A stretch of 58,007 nucleotides of DNA from Kordiimonadales bacterium (GTDB lineage Bacteria > Pseudomonadota > Alphaproteobacteria > Sphingomonadales > Kordiimonadaceae), in assembly GCA_002401685.1 (NCBI GenBank), contig NVTU01000016.1, positions 1-58,007 of the forward strand. Direction: 5' to 3'. The number at the start of each line of letters is the position of its first letter. Within the stretch, counting starts at the first letter, position 1. The translations under genes were made by a program, and so were the position numbers. This document shows positions 31,455-40,510 of the stretch, in pieces. The notes below the pieces were generated by a model. It searched no databases. It had not been told where the DNA came from and was given only the letters and a program-made list of their open reading frames with translations.

Positions 31455-31841
31455 CTATGCAGTTGGGTGGTAGGATTTTTCTTCCAAAACCTCTGAGCCT
31501 AATAGAAGGCTGATGTCCCGTTTCAAGCGCGCACGTTCGTCATTCAGTTCATATACGGACCGGGCTAAGGCGATAAAAGTGCCCTCAAACTTCTTCTGAG
31601 CCTCTTGCTCGCGAATATCGTCTTCCACGTTCCAGAGCTGCTGATTTATGTGTTTTAGCTCGCTCGCCAGCGTTTCAAACTCTTCAGTCTGAGTGACATG
31701 CTGATTTTTCACCCCGTTTAATAGCTTAAGTTCATGCTGCACATTTTCGAGTTTAGAAGGCTCCGTAATCATGACGGCTTTAATCTCTAGAATGGTAATT
31801 TTATCAATCAGTTCGCCGACTGAAACGGGTATCATAATCAT
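31455..31841 (-). CDS. DUF6165 family protein
   Basis: 128 residues, strongly helical: IPVSVGELIDKITILEIKA opens it and a charged coiled-coil-like tail follows (ELNDERARLKRDISLLLG). An internal Met at residue 3 is another possible start. It lies 1 bp from the convergent peptidase stop and downstream of the TPR giant on the same strand, so it may belong to that glycosyltransferase locus. Function unknown. Confidence 0.72.
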   Translation of the reverse strand: MIMIPVSVGELIDKITILEIKAVMITEPSKLENVQHELKLLNGVKNQHVTQTEEFETLASELKHINQQLWNVEDDIREQEAQKKFEGTFIALARSVYELNDERARLKRDISLLLGSEVLEEKSYHPTA

Positions 31842-31914
31842 GGTGCGGTTCTCATCCGTTGGGTCATAGTGGTTTAAAGCCTCAATAGACAGTTAGGTCA
31901 TAATAAGCCAGTTT

Positions 31915-34900
31915 TTAGCGAAGTTGATATACGATCGTTTGAATGATATCCCCGCCCTTGCTCGCCTCGCATAACGTTTTCTCATTCAATATTGGTAGAT
32001 CAAAAGGCTGTTCTGTAAGGACGATACCGCTATTGATCCCGTCCCTTGCGCTGGAGCCCGTTGGTTTGTCGCGGTTAGGCGGAAAGTCCAGTTTGGACGG
32101 GATATGCTCAGTGAGTACCAGAAAACGGTATGCGGCTGGTAGCTTTTTGACCAACTGCAAAACGTCGTCATTGTTGAGATGCTGCAATACTTGCCGGATG
32201 AAGACAATGTCCCCGGTGGGGAGCGGATCACTAACAAGGTCGAGTGTGCGGAAATCCACCTCTAAGTCTTTATACTTGGATTTATTATAGTCGATCAAAG
32301 CCGGAACAATATCGCAGGCGGTATAGCTACCGCATTTGGCGCGGATTTTTGATCCAACATTAAAGTCGCCGCACCCCAGGTCCACCACGTTCGGCTTTTC
32401 TGCAAACGAACTTAAAAAGTCGTTCAAGGCCGCGACGTAAGGGCCTATGATTTCCGCGTTATGCGATCCCCAGCCTGAAACATATTTCATGTCAGGGTTG
32501 GTGGCCCTGCCCCATGCACTAGTCTCATATATTTTCGAAAAGATCTGCTGACGCGAGAGACCGGCATATTGCCTTTCAAGATCAGGTCGTTCTGAAATGG
32601 GGTGCCGGATTACTTTTACGGTTTTGCGGGGTGCGTCTCGCGTTTCTATCACCGCTTTCTCCAGAGAGACAGCCTTTGCCAACATATGATCGGCCTCATT
32701 CGTTTGCCCAAGCTTCCTGAGAGACAGGCTTAGGTTCCGAAAGGCCTGAGCGTAGCTCGGCAGTAATTCTGTTGCTCTTCGGAAGTTACTGACTGCTGCC
32801 TCAGGATCGTTCAACCCTCCATGAATAACACCCAAAAGGTTTTGTAGGATCGGCGCGTTTGGGTATGCGGCAGCTAATGTTTCACCACGCTGTTTTGCCG
32901 CTTCCAAATTGCCAGCATTAAACAGGCCGACAACAATATTCATTTTTCCCTGGAAAGGCTTAAAGATTGGTTCTGTTAGAGGCGGTGCAGGTTTTGTTAG
33001 ACGTTTGGGGCAGCTTTCGTCTCTCAATGGTGTTGAGGACGACAGATATTTCAGTTCATTGGCCGCACGTTGAAACGGTGTCTCCCAATCGCCTTTGGTG
33101 GTCTGCCGGAATAATTTCACGTTTGCATACCAGGGGCTGTCTTCACGGTCTAAAAGCCACCGCCAATCGGCATTCTTGCCGATCATAACCCATGTGGGAA
33201 CTCCTAATGCGCCAGCAAGGTGCGCAATGCTGGTGCAGGACGTGATAACCAGATCCAGGTTCATCATCACCGCCGCGGCATCCATCAAATCGCTGTCGCC
33301 TTCTATGAGTTCTTCCACGTCAAATAGTGTGTTGTTTTCTCTAAAAGCCGGAATTTGTTCTACACCGCGTTCGCCTTTTTGCAGGCTAATCAGGCTGACG
33401 TTTGGAAGAGCGCCAAAGACAGAAAATTCTTGGAGTGGCATGGAACGCCACTTATCTTTGCTGTAGCTGACGCTGCCTTGCCACGACACACCGACCCGGT
33501 ATCCGCTCATCGCCTTGAGCCGTTCTTCCCATGCTAGAACCCGATCCTTGTCAGCAAATATATAGGGTGTTGTGTGTGCCGAAGATTGGTCTAAGGCGTC
33601 TTCCAAAATGAACGGCAAGCTCATGATAGGACAATGACAGTCAGCAAACGGAAGAGCGGAGTCGGAAGCGAAAATCTCGTCAATAAATGGGATAGATTTA
33701 AACAGTGGTATAAGCGCTGCTTTAGTCTCTAATATTACATGGGCCCCCAAGGCCTTCAAATGCCGTGGGTATCGTACAAATTGGATCAAATCACCAAGGC
33801 CCTGTTCGGCCATGATTATAATCGTTTTCCCTTCAAGGCTTTCGCCTATCCATCGTGGACTTTTGTGCGGTGCGTAGCGAGCGATGACCGATCCTGCTTC
33901 AACTTGAAATCGCCGTTCATACAAGGGCCAGCCTTTTTTGAAGTCGCCTTTTAGTAAATGTACGTTGGCAGCATTAAAGTGCACTTCCGCAAAGTCGGGT
34001 TTAAGTTTGATCGCTTTATTGTGGCTTTCCAGCGCTTCATCCAGCCGCCCGACATCCGAATAGGCATTGCCTATATTATTAAGCACATCCGCGTCATCAG
34101 GGTTAATCGCGAGCGCAGACAGATAGTTTGATATGGCGGCGCTGTAATCGCCTTTGTCTTTGTACGCAATGCCCAGAACATTATAGGTTTCAGGCTTTTC
34201 TGTAATTTTCAAAGATTGTTGGTAGCAGGCTATAGCGGCATCGACCTGGCCGAGCTTTTTAAGAACGTTGCCTTTGTTATGTAGGGCATGGGGAAACAAC
34301 GGGTTCAGGGACAATGCAGTGTCAAAAGAAGCGATCGCATCTTCCAGCTGTTTCAACTCCTCGTAATTGATGCCGAGTAAGTTGTGGGCTTCCCAATGGT
34401 CGGGTTTGATTTTTAGTGCGGACAAATAGCTTTCTGTTGCGGCCTTGAATTGGCGCAATTCTTTTTGTGCAGCGCCTAAATTACAAAGCGCCTCAAAGGA
34501 CGAAGGGTTACCCTTTAAGATGCGTTTGTAATAAGAAATGGCGGTTTTGGGATCGCCATCTTCTTTCAATATTATGCCCAGATTTAGGAGCGCATTTGTA
34601 TGGTCAGGTTTCAGCTTAAGTGTCTGATTATAACTTTCCTTTGCATCTTTCAAGTTGTCTAACGCAAAGTAAGCACACCCAAGATTAAAGTGTGCGCTGG
34701 CATGGTTTGGATCCAGTTCTGTGGCTCTTGAATAGTGTTTTACAGCGTCTGCATCCTGACCCATTTTATTGTAGCAATTACCAAGATCAAAGTGGGCATC
34801 AAAATAGTCACTGTTTATTTCGAGAGCCTCGAGAAAACAGCTTTTTGCTTGATCGTATTGCTCGAGCCTTAATAAGGCCAATCCTGTTAAAGTATGAGCC

Positions 34901-35295
34901 TTCGCATATTTTGGTGCTAACGCCAGTGCAAGCTCGCCACTTTTGTGGGCGGCAGAGAAATTACCAAGGGCTAGCTGAACGTCGCCGCAAAATTTGTAAA
35001 GGAATGGCTCCTTTGGATAAGATTTTAACGCCGCTTTGGCCTTTTTCAGCGCTTCGCGATTTAGACCATTGGCGGTTAGTTTTAAAAGCGTATCGATGGT
35101 TTTCTGAGGTAAAGTGCTTTCTGGCGTGGGGTCAGTCTGCCGCAGTTTTTGAATAGCTCTCTGAGCTTTTTTGTAAGGCCTCGCCTGCGTAGGGATAAGC
35201 GAATATAGCCGGATTGCTTCCTCTTTTTTCCCTAGTTTTGCACAGGAGTTCGCGCGTGCGATGACTTGATTTGCTGTTAGAACCTGTTTGCTCAT
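31915..35295 (-). CDS. TPR - glycosyltransferase-like - TPR - methyltransferase fusion protein
   Basis: 1126 residues. Roughly 1-460 hold about twelve TPR units (for example YFDAHFDLGNCYNKMGQDAD, NHASAHFNLGCAYFALDNLK). About 470-740 form a GT-B-like domain with IIMAEQGLGDLIQFVRYP and TSCTSIAHLAGALGVPTWVM, which is also seen in TPR-linked O-GlcNAc-transferase-like and GT9-like proteins. About 770-880 hold more TPRs, and the last 200 residues are a SAM methyltransferase (VVDLGCGDFNVG, then FIRQVLQHLNNDDV). It could glycosylate and methylate a protein or glycan target. The first 740 residues resemble the next gene, from which it seems to have duplicated. Confidence 0.85.
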   Translation of the reverse strand: MSKQVLTANQVIARANSCAKLGKKEEAIRLYSLIPTQARPYKKAQRAIQKLRQTDPTPESTLPQKTIDTLLKLTANGLNREALKKAKAALKSYPKEPFLYKFCGDVQLALGNFSAAHKSGELALALAPKYAKAHTLTGLALLRLEQYDQAKSCFLEALEINSDYFDAHFDLGNCYNKMGQDADAVKHYSRATELDPNHASAHFNLGCAYFALDNLKDAKESYNQTLKLKPDHTNALLNLGIILKEDGDPKTAISYYKRILKGNPSSFEALCNLGAAQKELRQFKAATESYLSALKIKPDHWEAHNLLGINYEELKQLEDAIASFDTALSLNPLFPHALHNKGNVLKKLGQVDAAIACYQQSLKITEKPETYNVLGIAYKDKGDYSAAISNYLSALAINPDDADVLNNIGNAYSDVGRLDEALESHNKAIKLKPDFAEVHFNAANVHLLKGDFKKGWPLYERRFQVEAGSVIARYAPHKSPRWIGESLEGKTIIIMAEQGLGDLIQFVRYPRHLKALGAHVILETKAALIPLFKSIPFIDEIFASDSALPFADCHCPIMSLPFILEDALDQSSAHTTPYIFADKDRVLAWEERLKAMSGYRVGVSWQGSVSYSKDKWRSMPLQEFSVFGALPNVSLISLQKGERGVEQIPAFRENNTLFDVEELIEGDSDLMDAAAVMMNLDLVITSCTSIAHLAGALGVPTWVMIGKNADWRWLLDREDSPWYANVKLFRQTTKGDWETPFQRAANELKYLSSSTPLRDESCPKRLTKPAPPLTEPIFKPFQGKMNIVVGLFNAGNLEAAKQRGETLAAAYPNAPILQNLLGVIHGGLNDPEAAVSNFRRATELLPSYAQAFRNLSLSLRKLGQTNEADHMLAKAVSLEKAVIETRDAPRKTVKVIRHPISERPDLERQYAGLSRQQIFSKIYETSAWGRATNPDMKYVSGWGSHNAEIIGPYVAALNDFLSSFAEKPNVVDLGCGDFNVGSKIRAKCGSYTACDIVPALIDYNKSKYKDLEVDFRTLDLVSDPLPTGDIVFIRQVLQHLNNDDVLQLVKKLPAAYRFLVLTEHIPSKLDFPPNRDKPTGSSARDGINSGIVLTEQPFDLPILNEKTLCEASKGGDIIQTIVYQLR

Positions 35296-35439
35296 GAATA
35301 AATATCAACCCAAATAACGTGGCTACCTCATACAGAGGGCAGACCTAATCGAATTCTTTTCTTTTGGCCCAGCTATTTCTTGGACCATATAATTAGTACC
35401 GGCGAAAATTTTGATGCCACGATTCGTGGGGTCGGTCAA
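35293..35439 (-). repeat. Duplicated upstream region, copy A
   Basis: The roughly 147 bp before the 1126-residue gene match, with scattered changes, the DNA before the 678-residue paralogue (37593-37740). Shared blocks include ATGAATAAATATCAA, TTTTGGCC and TTTGATGCCACG. The promoter was therefore copied with the gene. Confidence 0.8.
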
Positions 35440-35558
35440 TCTTCATCGCTTGCTTCGGCAGGTTCTTGTTCAAAATTTGCGGTGAGTAATCTGTTCTTTG
35501 CATAGCTGCTGGGCAGAGCGCCGGTTTTAGTCGGCGCATTGGCGGTATCTCATTGATC

Positions 35559-37595
35559 CTAAAAAGTAGATTTTTTTGTCGGCAGTGCGCTCTGTTCATT
35601 AGCCTTTATGTCGCCGGCAGACTTTTTGACGAGCTTTTTCAACTCGTCAGCCGCTTTTGCGAATACGGGACCCCAGTTACCGCATTTTTGTTGGCGGAAT
35701 AGGCGGACGCTCGGATACCAAGGGCTATCATCGCGGTCAAGAAACCAGCGCCAATCTGCTTTTTCACTCAGCATCACCCATGTTTGCACGCCCAGGGCAC
35801 CAGCCAAATGTGCGATGCTAGTGCAAGAAGTAATAACCAGATCAAGGTTCATTATCACTGCGGCTGCATCCATTAGGTCGCTTTTTCCATTTGTTACGTC
35901 TTCAACATCGTATAGCTCACATTTTTCTTGAAACGCAGGAATTTGGCTGATCCCGGGCTCGCCTTTCTGCAGGCTTATTAGATTGACATTATGAACCCTA
36001 CTAAACACCGTAAATTCTTCGAGTGCCATCGAACGCAATTTGTCTTTTTTATAAGTAACTTTGCCTTGCCAGGAGACACCAACGCGGAACCCTTTGATTC
36101 CTTCCAGCCGCTCTCCCCAACTGAAGATGCGTTGGTCTGTCGCTGAAATGTAAGGTGAGGCATGGACTAGTGTTTGGTCGAGCATATCTCCCAGTACACC
36201 AGGCAAACTATTGACGGGGCAGTGAAAGTCCGCTGCAGGGAGTGTTGAGCTGGAGGCCACAAACTGGGCAATATGCCGTAGGCTTTTAAATAGCGGCACA
36301 AGCACGGCGCTGCATTCTAATAAAACCGTTGCTTCCATTGCATGTAAATTTCGAGCGTATCTGACAAATTGTATCTGGTCGCCTAAGCCTTGTTCGGCCG
36401 TAAGCATAATCGTTTTGCCAGCAAGGTCCTGACCGGTCCAGCGCGGGCTCTTGTGGGGTGTCTCATAGGCCGCGTTTGGGCCTTTTTGGGCGTGGAAGCG
36501 ATGCTCGTAGAGACGCCAGCCTTCCTTAAGGTCACCCTTCAATAAATGTATCAGGGCAGCGTTATATAGCGCGTGAGGGAAATTAGGCTTTAGTTCCGCT
36601 GCAGCACCGAAGCAGGCGAGGGCGTCTTCTAGTTGCCCCATCACTTCGTAGGTTATGCCTAAAAGGTTATGAGTTTCAGCATGGTTAGGGTTAATATTCA
36701 GTGCCGACAGGTAACTTGACACCGCGGTATCCAGCTGATTGAGGGACCGGTGGGCGGTCCCAAGGTTACAATAAGCTTCAAATGAATTGGGGTTTATTTT
36801 CAAGACTTGATTGTAGCAAGAGATAGCTGAAGCTGGATCGTTTTTTTCTTTGTATACTAGGCCGATATGTAGTCGAGCGTTCACATGGTCGGGGTTAATT
36901 TGCAGCGCTGTAGTGTAACATGCCTCTGCTTGATCAAGCTGGTCCAGGGCCAAATGAGCGTTGCCCAAATTATAATGTAAATTTGCGGTGCCGGCGTTAA
37001 TTTCTATGGCGCGTTGGTAGTGGCTAATTGCCTTTTCATACCTATGTAATTCTTTGTAGCAATTTCCGAGACGGAAATGCGCACCAAAACATGCTTCATC
37101 AACATCGAGAGCGTTCGAGAAGCATGATATGGCTTGATTAAGGTGGCCGAGCCTTAACAGCGCCAGGCCACGTACCATATAGGCTTTCACGAAGTTTGGC
37201 TGGTGGGAAAGTGCGCGTTTGGCGCTTTCTGCTGCGGCTCCGAAATCTTTTAGGGCGAGCTGCACATCAGCACGAAACGTATACAAGTACGCATCATTTG
37301 GGCGTGAACTCAACTCGATATTGACTTGTCTTATCGCTTCTTGGTTATGCCCACTGCAGGCAAGGCTGAGCAACGTGTCTTTGGTTTCTTGAGGAAGAGG
37401 CTGCGACAATGCGAGGGGGCGAATAGGCGCAGCTAGTGTTTCTAGTTCTTCTTTAGCTTTCTGTGCTTTTTGATAGTATTGAGAATGCGCTGGTACAAGC
37501 GAATATAAACGGATGGCTTCCTGTATGTCGCCTTCTGCCGCACAGGATATAGCGCGTGCTATGGCTTGGTTTGCTGATGGGACATGTCCGTTCAT
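35559..37595 (-). CDS. TPR - glycosyltransferase-like protein
   Basis: 678 residues with about ten TPR units in the first 380 (for example HLNQAISCFSNALDVDEACF, YEKAISHYQRAIEINAGTA) and a GT-B-like C-terminal domain with LTAEQGLGDQIQFVRYAR, SWQGKVTYKKDKLRSMAL and TSCTSIAHLAGALGVQTWVM. It is a paralogue of the next gene downstream, which has in addition a second TPR block and a methyltransferase. The domain is inferred to move a sugar to protein or glycan targets held by the TPRs; no acceptor is known. Confidence 0.85.
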   Translation of the reverse strand: MNGHVPSANQAIARAISCAAEGDIQEAIRLYSLVPAHSQYYQKAQKAKEELETLAAPIRPLALSQPLPQETKDTLLSLACSGHNQEAIRQVNIELSSRPNDAYLYTFRADVQLALKDFGAAAESAKRALSHQPNFVKAYMVRGLALLRLGHLNQAISCFSNALDVDEACFGAHFRLGNCYKELHRYEKAISHYQRAIEINAGTANLHYNLGNAHLALDQLDQAEACYTTALQINPDHVNARLHIGLVYKEKNDPASAISCYNQVLKINPNSFEAYCNLGTAHRSLNQLDTAVSSYLSALNINPNHAETHNLLGITYEVMGQLEDALACFGAAAELKPNFPHALYNAALIHLLKGDLKEGWRLYEHRFHAQKGPNAAYETPHKSPRWTGQDLAGKTIMLTAEQGLGDQIQFVRYARNLHAMEATVLLECSAVLVPLFKSLRHIAQFVASSSTLPAADFHCPVNSLPGVLGDMLDQTLVHASPYISATDQRIFSWGERLEGIKGFRVGVSWQGKVTYKKDKLRSMALEEFTVFSRVHNVNLISLQKGEPGISQIPAFQEKCELYDVEDVTNGKSDLMDAAAVIMNLDLVITSCTSIAHLAGALGVQTWVMLSEKADWRWFLDRDDSPWYPSVRLFRQQKCGNWGPVFAKAADELKKLVKKSAGDIKANEQSALPTKKSTF

Positions 37596-37740
37596 GAATA
37601 AATATCAATCCAAATAGTTTGACTAGCTCACACAGACGGCAGGCCTATTCGAGTTTGCGTTTTTTGGCCAAATCTTTACTTGGTCCATACAAAAAAAATA
37701 GCAGCAAAAATTTGATGCCACGTTTCCACTGTTTGGTCAA
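37593..37740 (-). repeat. Duplicated upstream region, copy B
   Basis: This is the counterpart of 35293-35439, offset by 2300 bp. The conserved 15-base block at the start codon and the TTTGATGCCACG block near the far end keep nearly the same spacing. Confidence 0.8.
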
Positions 37741-37824
37741 ATGTTGGGAGTGTTCATGCCGGCAATAAATGGCTGACAGTACCCCTGCCTGCGGGTTCCT
37801 TGCGCCACAAAGCGGGGAAGGGGT

Positions 37825-38211
37825 CTAGGGTTTGAAAAATAGACCCTGACGCAAGCTATCGGCGATGCGGTGGGACTTTTCGACAGCACTATTTGCAAGG
37901 TCTGTGGGCAACATGCGGTTGGCACTGGTTTCAAAAATTCCGAGCCAAACATCGAAATGATCCGCCGCTAAATCAGGGATCTGCTTATGTACAAGAAACG
38001 GATTTCCTTTATACGCGCGTACGCTGAAAAGCACGGTTACCCAAAAGTCAGTCAGGGTCTCGATATGGCTATCCCAGTGCGCACCAATTTTATTGTTGAA
38101 AACCGGCCCAAGGTCCGTGTGCTTCCGAATGTCAGAGTAAAAATCTGTAACAAACGCATGGATCATTGGCCGGTGTTCTGCGGCATTTTTTAGAGGGGCT
38201 TCTATATTCAT
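37825..38211 (-). CDS. Group III truncated haemoglobin
   Basis: 128 residues: IHAFVTDFYSDIRKHTDLGP, FNNKIGAHWDSHIETLTDFW and the proximal His75 in GNPFLVHKQIP, followed by HFDVWLGIF with the conserved Trp. This is the group III (trHbP) pattern; members bind NO and O2 tightly and have been linked to nitrosative or microaerobic stress. No Shine-Dalgarno site precedes ATG 38211, and a candidate TATATT -10 ends about 8 nt upstream, so a leaderless transcript is possible. An NsrR-box-like dyad overlaps the start. Confidence 0.88.
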   Translation of the reverse strand: MNIEAPLKNAAEHRPMIHAFVTDFYSDIRKHTDLGPVFNNKIGAHWDSHIETLTDFWVTVLFSVRAYKGNPFLVHKQIPDLAADHFDVWLGIFETSANRMLPTDLANSAVEKSHRIADSLRQGLFFKP

Positions 38212-38228
38212 GTATTTTAAATATATAT
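38210..38228. promoter_or_regulatory. NsrR-box-like AT-rich dyad over the haemoglobin start
   Basis: The 19 bp match every position of the dyad I recall for Bacillus subtilis NsrR (ATRTATYTTAAATATATAT). They overlap the haemoglobin start codon and the likely -10. Repression by the NsrR-like protein encoded at 17856-18311 is inferred. The AT-rich nature means chance cannot be excluded. Confidence 0.5.
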
Positions 38229-38282
38229 TCAGCTGTCAAGTTTCAAGCTATTTTTAGGTCGCTGCGTCATTTAGTCACTAAA

Positions 38283-40343
38283 TTAGCTGCCGCCGAAAAG
38301 GCGTTTGAAAAAGCCTTTCTTTTTCTTCTTCTCTGGGCGCAGGCCGCCTTTGGCAGGCTCGGCTGCCGCGCTGTATATGCCCGCGTCGGCTAGAAGCGGC
38401 CTTACTGGTTGGCCGATGTGGGCCTCTAACATGAAGTCTGCCCAGATACGTGCGGGCATACCGCCGCCTGTAACCGCTTTCATCGGTGTGCCGTCATCAT
38501 TGCCGACCCATACGGCCGTTGTCATATCGCTGGTGAAACCCGCGAACACAGCGTCGCGGCTATCTTGCGAAGTGCCGGATTTGCCGGCGGCAGGTCTGTC
38601 AATCGCTGCCCTGCGGCCAGAGCCATACCGTACCACAGCTGACAGCATGCTAGTGATTTTGCCGACAACAGGATAGGAAAGCACAGGCACCGGCGGGCTA
38701 ACAGGGCGCCGGTATATGACTTCGCCGCTCAGGGTGGTTACTTCGATGATTCCATATGCGTTTGCCAAGTGGCCGCCGTTTGCGACCGCTGCGTAAGCGC
38801 TGGCCAAATCGATCAGCTTTACCTCTTCAGTGCCAAGCGGCAGGCTCGCCAGCGGCTCAACGCGTGTGCTGATACCAATACGCTTTGCCATTTCTGCTAC
38901 GCTTTCCCGGCCCGCTTCCTCGGCTATCTGAACAGCCACGGTATTGATCGAACGAGCGAAGGCTTCTTGTGCCGTCATTTCGCCGCGGAATTTGCCATTA
39001 TAGTTTTTCGGGGACCAGCCTTCGATGGTGATTTTTTCGTCAATATAGAGGTCCTCTATCTTCAGGCCTTTTTCTAGCGCGGCCAGATATGAGAACAATT
39101 TGAAGGCCGAGCCCGGCTGGCGCTCCGCCTGCACGGCGCGGTTATACTGGGTACGGGCATAATCGCTGCCACCAATCATTGCGCGTACAGCGCCGTCATG
39201 GTCGATTGCAATCAAAGCGGCTTGGCTGGCGCCGCGCTCCACGCCTTCTCCTGATAGCCCGCGTTCCACCGCAAGGGCCGCTGCGCGCTGAATGGAGGGG
39301 TCCAGCGTAGAATGAATGACAATGGACTTGCCTTTGGCGCTCGGTAGCAGTCGCCGTACTTTGCTTTCAAGCCAGTCGGTGAAATAGCGCACGTCTCGCC
39401 CTGCGGCAGCACGGCGCAACCTAGGAGGCTGTGTTTTGATTTTGGCAGCTGCTGCCGCGGTTAATGAGCCGCTATCCACCATCGTTCCAAGTACAAGTTG
39501 CGCGCGCTCCCATGCACCGTCCGGGTTTACATGCGGCGCATAGCGGGACGGGGCTTTAACCAACCCGGCCAACATGGCCGCTTCTGCAATAGAAAGAGTG
39601 CGACCTGTATGGTCAAAATATTTGCGGGATGCTGCATCGATGCCGTAGGTGCCACCGCCAAAATATACCCGGTTCAAATAGAGCGTAAGGATTTGTTTCT
39701 TGGTGAATTTCTGTTCCAGCCAGAAAGCCAGCAACAGTTCCTGCACCTTTCGCTTTAGGGTGCGTTGGTTGGTCAGGAACAGGTTTTTCGCAAGCTGCTG
39801 TGTAAGGGTACTGCCGCCCGCGCGTACACCGCCTGCTTTAATGTTGGCTACTACGGCGCGGAAAAAACCAACAGCATCAAAACCGGGATGGCTGAAAAAG
39901 TGCCTGTCCTCAACGGCAAGGAATGCCCGGATCAAAGCGTCTGGTGTTTCGTCATAAGGAATCCAGTCACCGTAAGTGGGACCGTTCCGCACAAGAGTTG
40001 CGCCGTTTGCAGCTTTCACAATCACCGCCGTTTCGCCAGCTCCTGGCTGCGGTAGATCATCAAGGTCTGGCAGATCAAGCGACAGATAGGCTATCACGAT
40101 AAAGCCGAGGATAAGCCCCCACACGCCGACGGCTGCGCTATAATAGAAGACCTTGCCTATGCGAGATCTCTTGACCGTGCCACTGGCAGCCTTTTTGTTT
40201 GCAGAGGTGTTCTTCGTCGCAGTTTGTTTTTTGGCCGCCGCCTTCCGTTTGGATGGGGTAGTTTTTTTGGCAACTGCTTTCTTTGCGGCAGGTTTTTTGG
40301 CAGGCGATTTTCGCTTTATGGGTGGTGGTTGCTTGCTTGCCAT
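38283..40343 (-). CDS. mrcA: Bifunctional penicillin-binding protein 1A
   Basis: 686 residues. An unusual Lys/Ala/Pro-rich cytoplasmic tail (about 1-60, many AKK repeats) precedes one membrane anchor (about 66-90). The GT51 glycosyltransferase has AVEDRHFFSHPGFD, GGSTLTQQLAKN and RKVQELLLAFWLE. The transpeptidase has SxxK in GSAFKLF, SxN in RSINTVAV and KSGT in AAGKSGTSQDS. It polymerises and cross-links peptidoglycan. It is shorter than E. coli PBP1A and ends in a Lys-rich tail. Confidence 0.92.
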   Translation of the reverse strand: MASKQPPPIKRKSPAKKPAAKKAVAKKTTPSKRKAAAKKQTATKNTSANKKAASGTVKRSRIGKVFYYSAAVGVWGLILGFIVIAYLSLDLPDLDDLPQPGAGETAVIVKAANGATLVRNGPTYGDWIPYDETPDALIRAFLAVEDRHFFSHPGFDAVGFFRAVVANIKAGGVRAGGSTLTQQLAKNLFLTNQRTLKRKVQELLLAFWLEQKFTKKQILTLYLNRVYFGGGTYGIDAASRKYFDHTGRTLSIAEAAMLAGLVKAPSRYAPHVNPDGAWERAQLVLGTMVDSGSLTAAAAAKIKTQPPRLRRAAAGRDVRYFTDWLESKVRRLLPSAKGKSIVIHSTLDPSIQRAAALAVERGLSGEGVERGASQAALIAIDHDGAVRAMIGGSDYARTQYNRAVQAERQPGSAFKLFSYLAALEKGLKIEDLYIDEKITIEGWSPKNYNGKFRGEMTAQEAFARSINTVAVQIAEEAGRESVAEMAKRIGISTRVEPLASLPLGTEEVKLIDLASAYAAVANGGHLANAYGIIEVTTLSGEVIYRRPVSPPVPVLSYPVVGKITSMLSAVVRYGSGRRAAIDRPAAGKSGTSQDSRDAVFAGFTSDMTTAVWVGNDDGTPMKAVTGGGMPARIWADFMLEAHIGQPVRPLLADAGIYSAAAEPAKGGLRPEKKKKKGFFKRLFGGS

Positions 40344-40460
40344 GCTTTTGGTTGATCCTTAACGCGGGTACAGATGGATGCGCTCTCCATAGCATGCCCG
40401 GCAATTGGGGCAAAGTTAGGATCTTGCTTTACTTCGTTGTCGCGCTAGAAATAATTATTG

Positions 40461-40474
40461 ACCGAACGTTTGGT
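40461..40474. promoter_or_regulatory. Candidate operator of the TetR regulator
   Basis: ACCGAACGTTTGGT is a palindrome with one mismatched pair, centred on AACGTT and set in AT-rich DNA 37 bp before the regulator start. LmrA/YxaF-type TetR proteins bind related GACC...GGTC palindromes, so self-repression is likely. Confidence 0.5.
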
Positions 40475-40510
40475 AATTATATAAAGTAAGATTATTGGCA
40501 GGAGGCAGGT

